Positions 41,584-48,409 of a DNA stretch of 64,000 bases are shown piece after piece (the stretch's first letter is position 1; each line of letters starts with the position of its first letter). The stretch is from the NCBI GenBank assembly GCA_046330255.1, contig JAXLTC010000001.1:1488001-1552000 (forward strand), in the 5' to 3' direction. The DNA is from JBBSBL01 sp046330255 (GTDB lineage Bacteria > Actinomycetota > Thermoleophilia > Solirubrobacterales > Solirubrobacteraceae). A program made the position numbers and the translations under genes. A model generated the notes under the pieces. The model had not been told where the DNA came from. It saw nothing but the letters and a program-made list of their open reading frames with translations, and searched no databases.

Positions 41584-42789
41584 CTACAGCTCGCAGACCG
41601 CGATCGCGGGGGCGTCGCGGCGGGCCTTCTCGGTCGCCTCCGGGAGGTCGGCCAGCATCGTGTAGGTGAGGCGGCCGAGGTCGATGTCGAGCGCGCTCGC
41701 GTCCGCCGGGTCGAGCCGCTCGACGAGCGCCTTGGATGCCAGGGTCCGCCCACCGGTGGCGCAGGCCTCGATCCGGGCGGCCTCGTTCACCTCGTCGCCG
41801 AGCGCGGTGACCTCCGAGCGCCCGCCCGTCGTAACCGCGCCCACGTACGGCGTTGCGCCCCAGTGCAGCCCGAAGCGCAGCACCACGTCCCCCGGATCGA
41901 GCCCGCTGCGCTCGGCCACGCCGGCCAGCGCCGCTCGCAGGGCGCGGGCGGCGGTGACGCACTCCCGCGCCGCCGCGGACTCCGAGCCCGCGACCTCGGC
42001 CAGGAAGAACGCGACCACCCCGTCGCCGACGTGGCGGCCGACCAGGCCTCCGGCGTCGATCACGCACTGGTCCGCCGCGCGAACCAGGCGGCGGCCCAGC
42101 GCGAAGTAGCCGGCGGTTGACAGGCGCCGTGAGAGCCGCGAGGAGCCCTCGAGGTCGGCGAAGAGGAGCGCCGCGGGGCGCCGGCTCGCCCGTACGACAC
42201 GCTTGGCGCGCTCGAGATGGCGCAGGTCGGCCATCGAGACGAGCGTCGCGATCGCCGCCATGCCCGCCGCGGGCTTGGTGATGAAGGCGTTGCCGGCGAG
42301 GCCCCCGCCCGCTTCGCGGATCCGGAAGGCCAGCATCGGGATGTCCTGCCGGGTGCCCCAGAGCGCCGTCGCGCCGGCGGTCCCCGCCGCGGCCGCGGTG
42401 TCGCCCGGCTCCAGATCGTCCACGAGGTCGGCCAGCGACGGGTCGACGGCCGCTCGCACCGCCTCCCGCCCGCCCGGCGTGTCGGCCAGCAGCCAACCTC
42501 CGAAGTCGCGCACCATGAGCCGGACCAGCTCGCCGGTGTTCGGGCCGAAGGGCCATTCCCGCGCCACCTCCATCGACCGCGTGCCGAAGAAGTGCTCGCC
42601 GAGTGCGATCGGCACGAGCCCCAGGTGCGCCCCGAAGCTCAGGCGCAGCTCGTCGGTCATGTAGGCGAGCCGCCAGCGGTCGTCCAGGACCATCCCCCAG
42701 TGCCCCGTGTCGCGCAGCGCCGCGGCGGCCTCGGCGAGCGCCGGGAGGTCGGGCAGGGGGCACGGCTCGCCAGCCTGGATCATCCTCAC
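41584..42789 (-). CDS. Class III adenylate/guanylate cyclase with N-terminal sensor region
   Basis: A 401-residue cytosolic cyclase. The catalytic domain (about 205-395) has ALLFADLEGSSRLSRRLS with the first metal Asp, GRHVGDGVVAFFLAE with the second, and LGDEVNEAARIEAC with the transition-state Asn and Arg, so it should be active. The N-terminal 200 residues contain a PAS-like opening (WGMVLDDRWRLAYMTDEL) and no membrane helix. Start is taken as the GTG at 42789 because TAATGT lies 7 bases before it; the ATG at 42783 is 2 codons further in. The purine specificity is not certain. Confidence 0.88.
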   Translation of the reverse strand: MRMIQAGEPCPLPDLPALAEAAAALRDTGHWGMVLDDRWRLAYMTDELRLSFGAHLGLVPIALGEHFFGTRSMEVAREWPFGPNTGELVRLMVRDFGGWLLADTPGGREAVRAAVDPSLADLVDDLEPGDTAAAAGTAGATALWGTRQDIPMLAFRIREAGGGLAGNAFITKPAAGMAAIATLVSMADLRHLERAKRVVRASRRPAALLFADLEGSSRLSRRLSTAGYFALGRRLVRAADQCVIDAGGLVGRHVGDGVVAFFLAEVAGSESAAARECVTAARALRAALAGVAERSGLDPGDVVLRFGLHWGATPYVGAVTTGGRSEVTALGDEVNEAARIEACATGGRTLASKALVERLDPADASALDIDLGRLTYTMLADLPEATEKARRDAPAIAVCEL

Positions 42790-42796
42790 CGGCGCG

Positions 42797-42802
42797 ACAT
42801 TA
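42797..42802 (-). promoter_or_regulatory. -10 element TAATGT of the cyclase
   Basis: TAATGT on the minus strand ends 7 bases before the GTG at 42789, a leaderless layout. It faces away from the TATACT promoter of the DUF151 gene. Confidence 0.5.
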
Positions 42803-42866
42803 CCCGCCCGGGCGCGGCGGCCCCCGGGAGCCGCAGGACCCCTCCGGCCCGCCTGACGCGACACCT

Positions 42867-42872
42867 ATACTG
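42867..42872 (+). promoter_or_regulatory. -10 element TATACT of the DUF151 gene
   Basis: TATACT lies 30 bases before the GTG start at 42903. The leader of about 24 bases includes GAGAGGGAG as ribosome binding site. Confidence 0.55.
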
Positions 42873-42902
42873 GACCGCCCACCGAGAGGGAGCCGCCCGC
42901 CC

Positions 42903-43391
42903 GTGCAGGAGATGGTCATCTACGGCGTGAGCTTCGACATGGTCGGCAAGCAGCCGATCGTCCTGCTCAAGGCCGTCGACAGCAACAAGTTCCTGCCGAT
43001 CTGGATCGGCCATCCCGAGGCCGCCGCGATCCTGATGAAGCTGCAGGGCGCGTCGACCCCGCGACCCATGACGCACGACCTGCTCTCCGACGTGCTCGGC
43101 GAGCTCGAGGTCAACTGCACGAAGGTCGCCGTGACGGAGCTGCGCGAGAACACGTTCTACGCGTCGATCACGCTGCAGGTCGACGGCAAGGAGATGGACA
43201 TCGACTCGCGGCCCAGCGACGCGCTGGCGCTCGCGGTCCGCGCCGGCGCTCCGATCTTCGCCGCCGAGGACGTGATCGAGGAGTCCGCGATCGAGTTCGA
43301 GCACGAGGTCGAGGACCAGGAGGACGTCGTCGAGAAGTTCAAGGAGTTCCTCGACGACGTCACCCCGGAGGACTTCGCGGGCGACTCCTGA
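42903..43391 (+). CDS. Bifunctional nuclease family protein (DUF151)
   Basis: A 162-residue DUF151 protein; plant and bacterial members show DNase/RNase activity. The family core is complete: GVSFDMVGKQPIVLLKAVDS, FLPIWIGHPEAAAILMKLQG, RPMTHDLLSDVLGELEVNCT, ENTFYASITLQVDGKEMDID and SRPSDALALAVRAGAPIFAA. A strongly acidic C-terminal tail follows. GTG at 42903 is preferred since the ATG at 42912 has no room for a binding site. Confidence 0.93.
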   Translation: MQEMVIYGVSFDMVGKQPIVLLKAVDSNKFLPIWIGHPEAAAILMKLQGASTPRPMTHDLLSDVLGELEVNCTKVAVTELRENTFYASITLQVDGKEMDIDSRPSDALALAVRAGAPIFAAEDVIEESAIEFEHEVEDQEDVVEKFKEFLDDVTPEDFAGDS

Positions 43392-43397
43392 GCGGCG

Positions 43398-44360
43398 CTA
43401 GGCGGCCGGCGTCCCCGCGCGCGCCGCGGCCAGCGCCAGCAACCGCTCGACGAGCTCGTCGAAGGCGACCCCGCCGGCCTCCGCGGCCTGCGGGACCAGG
43501 CTCGTGGCGGTGAGGCCCGGGACGGTGTCGGCCTCGAGCACGTGCAACTCGCCGCCCGGCTCCTCGAGCATCATGTCCACGCGCGCGAAGCCACCCAGGC
43601 CGAGCGTCTCCCAGGTGGCGATCGCGAGCTCCGCGGCGCGCTCCTCGACTCCCGCGGGCAGGGCCGCCGGGCAGACGAAGCGCGTGCGCCCGATCTCGTA
43701 GCGGGCCTCGAAGTCGTAGGAGTCGCCCAGCGGCACCGCCTCGACCGCCGGCAGCGCGCCGGGCGGCCCGCCGCCGGGGGGCTCCAGCAGCGTCACCGCG
43801 AGATCCCGCCCGGCCACGTGGCGCTCGAGCAGCACGCGACGGTCGTAGGAGAAGGCGGCCAGCAGCGCCGGCGGCACGTCGGCGGCGGTGCGCGCGTAGC
43901 GCACCCCGAGCGCGGATCCCTGGCGCGCGGGCTTGACCACGATCGGGAAGCGCAGCCGCTCCTCGATCGCGGGCAGCGCCGCGGCCGCGCCCAGCTCGCG
44001 GAACGCGGCCTCGCCGAAGGCGAAGAAGTCCGGTGTGGGAACCCCGGCTTCGCGCAGCAGGTGCTTGGCCAGCACCTTGTCGCACGCGCGCATGCAGCCG
44101 AAGACGCCGGACCCCGTGTACGGCAGCCCGAGCACCTCGAGCAGTTCCTGCACGGTCCCGTCTTCGCCGTCGGTGCCGTGCAGGGCGATGAACGCGACGT
44201 CGGGTGCCGCGTCGCGCAGGCGCGCCACGAGATCCGGCCCCGCGTCGACCGCGAGCCCTTCGTGCCCGAGCCGCTCGAGCGCGTCCCGCACGCGCGCGCC
44301 GGAGCGGAGCGAGACCTGCCGCTCCAGCGAGCGCCCGCCCTCCAGCACCGCCACCCTCAT
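43398..44360 (-). CDS. Divergent D-Ala--D-Ala ligase-like ATP-grasp protein
   Basis: A 320-residue ATP-grasp ligase related to Ddl but with changed active-site residues. GGRSLERQVSLRSG has Gln15 where Ddl proteins have Glu, and EADTVPGLTATS has Asp278 in place of the metal/phosphate Asn (E-x-N-T-x-P-G). HGTDGEDGTVQELLEVLGLPYTGSG and KPARQGSALGVRYA are retained. Its ATG overlaps the stop of the aminotransferase gene (ATGA), so the two are coupled. A normal Ddl lies at 8092-9108. It may join a different pair of amino acids or hydroxy acids; that is an inference from the substitutions and the partner gene. Confidence 0.85.
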   Translation of the reverse strand: MRVAVLEGGRSLERQVSLRSGARVRDALERLGHEGLAVDAGPDLVARLRDAAPDVAFIALHGTDGEDGTVQELLEVLGLPYTGSGVFGCMRACDKVLAKHLLREAGVPTPDFFAFGEAAFRELGAAAALPAIEERLRFPIVVKPARQGSALGVRYARTAADVPPALLAAFSYDRRVLLERHVAGRDLAVTLLEPPGGGPPGALPAVEAVPLGDSYDFEARYEIGRTRFVCPAALPAGVEERAAELAIATWETLGLGGFARVDMMLEEPGGELHVLEADTVPGLTATSLVPQAAEAGGVAFDELVERLLALAAARAGTPAA

Positions 44361-45754
44361 GCGCCGTCACGCTCCTCGCGAGCGGTCCCGCCGCGCCCGC
44401 CCGCGCGGCGGGGGAGGCGGAGCACGTCGGCGAGCCGGCCGGTCTCCCGCGGCCGGGCCGCCGCGTCCGGGCCGGCCGGGACGGCGCCTGCGCCGGTGAG
44501 GGTCCCGTAGAGCGCGACCTGCTCGGCGACGACCGCGCCGATGCGGCGCATGCCCTCGCGCAGGTCGCTCGGGCCCACGCCCGAGTAGTTCAGGCGCATC
44601 GACGAGCCGCCGCGGCCGTCGAGGTAGGCGGCGCGGCCGGGGACGAACGCGACGTTCTCGCTCAACGCGCGCGCCAGGAGGTCGGTGGTGTCGATGTAGT
44701 CGGGCAGCGTCGCCCACACGAACAGGCCGCCCGCCGGGCGGGTCCACGTCGCCTCGCGCGGCAGGTGCTCGGCCATGGCCTCGAGCAGCACGTCGCGTCG
44801 CTCGCGGTAGACCGCGCGCAGCGAGGCGACGTACTCCTCCCAGCCCCCGCTCTCGAAGTAGGCCGCGACGAAGTGCTGGGTCATCGACGAGCTGCAGAGG
44901 TCGATCGCCTGCTTGCCGAGGTTCATCTTCTCCAGGACCGGTCGCGGCGCGACGGTCCAGCCGAGCCGCAGCCCGGGGGCGAGGATCTTCGAGAACGTGC
45001 CGAGGTAGATCACCATCTCACCGCCGTCCAGGGCGTACAGCGTGGGGACCGGCTCGCCCTCGTAGCGCAGCAGCCCGTAGGGGTTGTCCTCGAGCACGAG
45101 GATCTCCCGCTCGCGGGCGATCGCCACCAGGCGCTTGCGGCGCGGGAGCGAGAGCGTCACTCCGGCCGGGTTCTGGAAGCTGGGGACCGTGTAGATGAAC
45201 TTCGGCCTGCGCCCCGCGCGGTCGAGCTCGTCGAGCGCGGCCTCGAGCTCGGCGACGTCCATCCCGTCCGCGTCCATGCCGATCTGCACGACCTCCGCCT
45301 GGTAGGCGCCGAACGCCGGGACCGCGCCGGGGTAGGTGGGGCCCTCCGCGACGATCACGTCGCCCGGGTCGATCAGCGTCTTGCAGACGAGATCGATCAC
45401 CTGCTGGCCGCCCGTGGTGACCAGCACCTCGTCGGGCTCGGCGTGCGCGCCCTCGGCCGCCATCACGCCCACGATGTGGCGCCGGACCGCCGCGAGCCCC
45501 TCGGTCGGGCCGTACTGGAGGGCGCGCGCGCACGCGCGCTCGGCCACCTCGCGGTGCAGTTCCGCATAGGAGTCCGCCGGGAAGGTGGAGGTGTCCGGCA
45601 GCCCGCCGGCGAGCGAGATCACCTCGGGCCGCTCGGTGATCGCCATCAGGTCCCGCATCGCCGAGGAGCGCATCACCCCGGCGCGGGCCGCGAACAGCCC
45701 GGCGTAGCGCTCCAGGTCGCGGGCCGTCGACCGCGGCGGCTCCCGTCGCCTCAT
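44357..45754 (-). CDS. PLP-dependent aminotransferase (2-aminoadipate/aromatic type, class I/II)
   Basis: A 465-residue fold-type I aminotransferase of the LysN/ARO8-like group. EVISLAGGLPDTSTFPAD, ALQYGPTEGLAAVRRHIVG, TTGGQQVIDLVCKTLIDPGD, YTVPSFQNPAGVTLS (Asn195), EDNPYGLLRYEG (Asp223, Tyr226) and GTFSKILAPGLRLGW (Lys256, Schiff base) are clear. About 50 extra residues, Arg/Pro/Gly-rich, extend the C-terminus. The ATG at 45754 overlaps the stop of a 16-codon leader frame (ATGA). It is cotranscribed with the Ddl-like ligase. The natural amino donor and keto acid are unknown. Confidence 0.9.
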   Translation of the reverse strand: MRRREPPRSTARDLERYAGLFAARAGVMRSSAMRDLMAITERPEVISLAGGLPDTSTFPADSYAELHREVAERACARALQYGPTEGLAAVRRHIVGVMAAEGAHAEPDEVLVTTGGQQVIDLVCKTLIDPGDVIVAEGPTYPGAVPAFGAYQAEVVQIGMDADGMDVAELEAALDELDRAGRRPKFIYTVPSFQNPAGVTLSLPRRKRLVAIAREREILVLEDNPYGLLRYEGEPVPTLYALDGGEMVIYLGTFSKILAPGLRLGWTVAPRPVLEKMNLGKQAIDLCSSSMTQHFVAAYFESGGWEEYVASLRAVYRERRDVLLEAMAEHLPREATWTRPAGGLFVWATLPDYIDTTDLLARALSENVAFVPGRAAYLDGRGGSSMRLNYSGVGPSDLREGMRRIGAVVAEQVALYGTLTGAGAVPAGPDAAARPRETGRLADVLRLPRRAGGRGGTAREERDGA

Positions 45755-45801
45755 CCCGCGACCCCGTCGCCCCGCCGCAGGCTCCGCGCGGCGTCGCTCA
45801 T
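45751..45801 (-). CDS. 16-residue leader peptide frame coupled to the aminotransferase
   Basis: An ATG at 45801 opens MSDAARSLRRGDGVAG and its TGA overlaps the aminotransferase ATG (ATGA). GATACT, close to TATACT, ends 7 bases before this ATG, so the transcript would start at the leader frame. The codons show no run of one amino acid that would suggest classical attenuation. It could serve to deliver ribosomes to a start without its own binding site. Confidence 0.4.
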   Translation of the reverse strand: MSDAARSLRRGDGVAG

Positions 45802-45808
45802 CGCGTGG

Positions 45809-45814
45809 AGTATC
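45809..45814 (-). promoter_or_regulatory. -10 element GATACT of the aminotransferase-ligase unit
   Basis: GATACT on the minus strand is a five-of-six match to TATACT and ends 7 bases before the leader-peptide ATG at 45801. Confidence 0.45.
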
Positions 45815-45841
45815 GTCACGCGCCCGGACCGTAGCGCACGC

Positions 45842-46432
45842 GTGCGTCTCTTCCTCGCAATCTGCCAGGGCGCCGGCTTCAGTGTCGGCGCCGGCATCCG
45901 CCCCTTCCTGCCCACGCTGCTCGTGGGGGTGCTGGCGCACGCGGATGCGGGCATCGACTTCGACGGGACCGACTACGCGTTCATCGAGTCGACCTGGTTC
46001 CTGTTCGCGCTCGTCGCGGCTCTGTTCGCCGTCGCGCTCGTGGAGCGCCGCGCCGGCCCGGAACGGCTCGACTCGGGCCCCGGAGGCGCCGCGCTGGCGG
46101 GCATCGCGCTCGGGCTCGGCGCGGTCCTGTTCGCCGCAGCGCTCGCGGACCATGGGTTCGTCTCCTGGCCCGGCCTGATCGGCGGCCTCGCCTGCGCGGC
46201 GGTCGCCCAGGCCGCGACGCGCGAGCTCTTCGCCCGCGTGCGCCGCCGCCTGGACGCCTCCGCCCAGGGGGCGCTGCCGCTGTACGCCGAGGGCGCCGGC
46301 ACGGCGAGCGCCGGGCTGTCGGTGCCCGTCCCGCCCGTCGGCCTCGTCGCGCTCGCCTTCGTGATCTGGCTGCTGGTCACGGGCCGCCGCCGCGAGGGCA
46401 GGAAGTTCGCGGGCCTGCGCGTCCTGCGGTGA
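45842..46432 (+). CDS. DUF4126 family membrane protein
   Basis: A 196-residue protein with about five hydrophobic segments and the DUF4126 opening LAICQGAGFSVGAGIRPFLP. Further helices lie near residues 58-72, 80-105 and 165-185; the middle has VRRRLDASAQGALPLYAEGA. Function is unknown. GTG at 45842 is the only start that leaves space for the divergent aminotransferase promoter. The stop overlaps the next gene (GTGA), suggesting one unit. Confidence 0.78.
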   Translation: MRLFLAICQGAGFSVGAGIRPFLPTLLVGVLAHADAGIDFDGTDYAFIESTWFLFALVAALFAVALVERRAGPERLDSGPGGAALAGIALGLGAVLFAAALADHGFVSWPGLIGGLACAAVAQAATRELFARVRRRLDASAQGALPLYAEGAGTASAGLSVPVPPVGLVALAFVIWLLVTGRRREGRKFAGLRVLR

Positions 46433-47901
46433 GCGCACCGCGCAAGCTGGTCCTGGCCGTCATCGACGGGCTCAAGCCGGCGATGCTCGAGCGCGCCGTG
46501 GCCGCCGGCCGCGCGCCGGCGCTCGCCCGCATCTTCGAGGAGGGCACCTACGTGGACGACTGCGTCGCGGCGTTCCCGTCGGTCACGCCGGTCTGCGCCG
46601 CGAGCATCGTCACCGGGACCGGCCCGGACGAGCACTACATCCCGAGCATGAACTGGTACCACCGCGACGAACGGCGCTACGTCGAGTACGGCTCCTCGTT
46701 CTCCGCCTCGCGCCAGGCGGGCATCTACCGCTCGCTCACGGACACGATCTACAACATGAACCGCGACCACCTCTCGTCCGAGGTGGAGACGGTGTTCGAG
46801 TCGCTCGACGACGCCGGCGTGAGGACCGCGGGCACCACCTACCTGATGTACCGCGGCCGTCATCGTCACGAGGTCGCGAACGAGACGGCGCTCGCGCGCA
46901 TCGCGACCGCGACGCTCTTCCGCGAGCCGGTGAACGGGCCGCGCGAGCTGTTCTACGCGGACCTCTTCGCCTCCAGGCGCACCGGCTGCCGGGGCCAACT
47001 GGGGCTCCCGGGCGTGCGCGACAAGCATGCGGGCTGCGTCGGGGCGTGGCTCGCCGAGCGCGACCTCTTCGACTTCCTGCTGCTCTCGCTCCCGGACAAC
47101 GACGGCTGGTCGCACCGCCACGGGCCCGAGGCGACGGTCACGTCGATCGCCGAGGCCGACGGCCAGTTGCTGCGCGTGATGGAGGCGGCCGGCGGCCCCG
47201 ACGACTTCCTCGCCGATCACGCCGTGATCGTGATGGCGGACCACTCCCATGCGGCGGTCCGCGCGCGGATCGACCTGCGCGGCGCGCTGCGCGACTGGAT
47301 CGTCCGCGGTCCCGCGGACGGCGGGGAGGAGGAGCAGGAGCTCGCGCTCGGCCTCGCGCAGCGCTCCGCGATGGTCTACGCGCTCGGCGACCCGTCCCGC
47401 CGTGCCCGCGTCGCCGCCCGCGCCGCGCGGGAGGCGGAGCGCGTGGAGGGCGTGGACCTCGTCATGCGCATGGTCGGGGCGGAGGCGAGCGTGCGCGGCG
47501 CGGGGGGCGAGCTGCGGTTCGCGCCGGGCGGCGACGTGACGGACGCGCGCGGGTGCCGCTGGAGCCTCGAGGGCGACACGGCCGTGCTGGCCGCCGACGT
47601 CGAGGACGGCAGGCTCGTCGGCGGCGAGTACCCCGACGCGCTCGCGCGGATCTGGGCGGCACTGCGCTGCCCGCGCGCGGGCGACGTGCTGCTCTCCGCC
47701 GCGCCCGGCTACGAGTTCGTGGACTGGGGCGGGGCCGACCACGTGGGCGGCGGCAGCCACGGATCGCTGCATCGTTCCGACTCGCTCGGCGCGCTGCTGT
47801 GGTGCGGCATGGGCCCGGACTCGCGCGCCGAGCGCGAGTGCTGGACGATCCGCGATGTGGCTCCGATGATCCGCGCGCACTTCGGCCTCGCCGCGGGCTG
47901 A
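46429..47901 (+). CDS. Alkaline phosphatase/type I phosphodiesterase superfamily protein
   Basis: A 490-residue metal-dependent phosphoesterase of the nucleotide pyrophosphatase/phosphodiesterase type. LVLAVIDGLKPAML carries the first metal Asp, AAFPSVTPVCAASIVTG the nucleophile Thr/Ser, LPDNDGWSHRHGPE the Asp/His ligands, and VIVMADHSHAAV a further D-H pair, with a late His in VGGGSHGSLHRSDS. There is no signal peptide or membrane helix, so it is probably cytosolic. GTG start in the GTGA overlap with the DUF4126 gene. The substrate could be a phosphodiester of a lipid or nucleotide; not decidable here. Confidence 0.85.
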   Translation: MSAPRKLVLAVIDGLKPAMLERAVAAGRAPALARIFEEGTYVDDCVAAFPSVTPVCAASIVTGTGPDEHYIPSMNWYHRDERRYVEYGSSFSASRQAGIYRSLTDTIYNMNRDHLSSEVETVFESLDDAGVRTAGTTYLMYRGRHRHEVANETALARIATATLFREPVNGPRELFYADLFASRRTGCRGQLGLPGVRDKHAGCVGAWLAERDLFDFLLLSLPDNDGWSHRHGPEATVTSIAEADGQLLRVMEAAGGPDDFLADHAVIVMADHSHAAVRARIDLRGALRDWIVRGPADGGEEEQELALGLAQRSAMVYALGDPSRRARVAARAAREAERVEGVDLVMRMVGAEASVRGAGGELRFAPGGDVTDARGCRWSLEGDTAVLAADVEDGRLVGGEYPDALARIWAALRCPRAGDVLLSAAPGYEFVDWGGADHVGGGSHGSLHRSDSLGALLWCGMGPDSRAERECWTIRDVAPMIRAHFGLAAG

Positions 47902-47929
47902 CCCGCGGCGGCCGGAGACCGCGCGCGGC

Positions 47930-47935
47930 TACGCT
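47930..47935 (+). promoter_or_regulatory. -10 element TACGCT of the GtrA gene
   Basis: TACGCT ends 9 bases before the ATG at 47945, a leaderless or nearly leaderless layout. Confidence 0.5.
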
Positions 47936-47944
47936 GTCTCGCCG

Positions 47945-48409
47945 ATGAGCGACGAGGCCACCACCGCCGTCCCGCCGCCCGCGTCGACGCCGCGCCTGCA
48001 CCGCCGCGTCGGGCACGGGATGCGCAAGCCGCACAACTGGGTGCAACTCGGCCGCTTCGCGCTGGTCGGCGGCAGCGGGTACGTGGTCAACCTCGCGACC
48101 TTCGCGCTGTGCGTGCACGCGCTGGACATCGACTACCGGGCCGCGGCCGTGGTCGCGTTCCTGGTCTCGGTCGCGAACAACTTCTGGTGGAACCGCCTCT
48201 GGACCTTCGGCGCGCACGACGGGCCCGCCGCCTTCCAGGCGGCGCGCTTCCTCACCGTGAGCGTGCTGACGTTCGGGTTCACGTTCGTGGTCCTCACCGT
48301 GCTGGTCGGGAGCCTCGGCGTCGCGGAGGTGCCGGCCCAGGCGATCGCGATCGTCACCGGAACCCCGCTGTCGTTCGTCGGCAACAAGCTCTGGAGCTTC
48401 GGGCGGTGA
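47945..48409 (+). CDS. GtrA family membrane protein
   Basis: A 154-residue GtrA-like protein with four helices, a family thought to help flip or move polyprenyl-linked sugars. LGRFALVGGSGYVVNLATFAL opens the domain, VVAFLVSVANNFWWNRLWTF is the signature with the NN-W-N-R-x-W-TF motif, and the end PLSFVGNKLWSFGR is typical. Its stop overlaps the following polytopic gene (GTGA), so both probably serve one glycosylation step. Confidence 0.92.
   Translation: MSDEATTAVPPPASTPRLHRRVGHGMRKPHNWVQLGRFALVGGSGYVVNLATFALCVHALDIDYRAAAVVAFLVSVANNFWWNRLWTFGAHDGPAAFQAARFLTVSVLTFGFTFVVLTVLVGSLGVAEVPAQAIAIVTGTPLSFVGNKLWSFGR

Noticed and set aside
44204..46432. A 742-codon plus-strand frame ending in the DUF4126 gene
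   Set aside because: Its first two thirds are antisense to the aminotransferase; only the end from 45842 matches a protein family.
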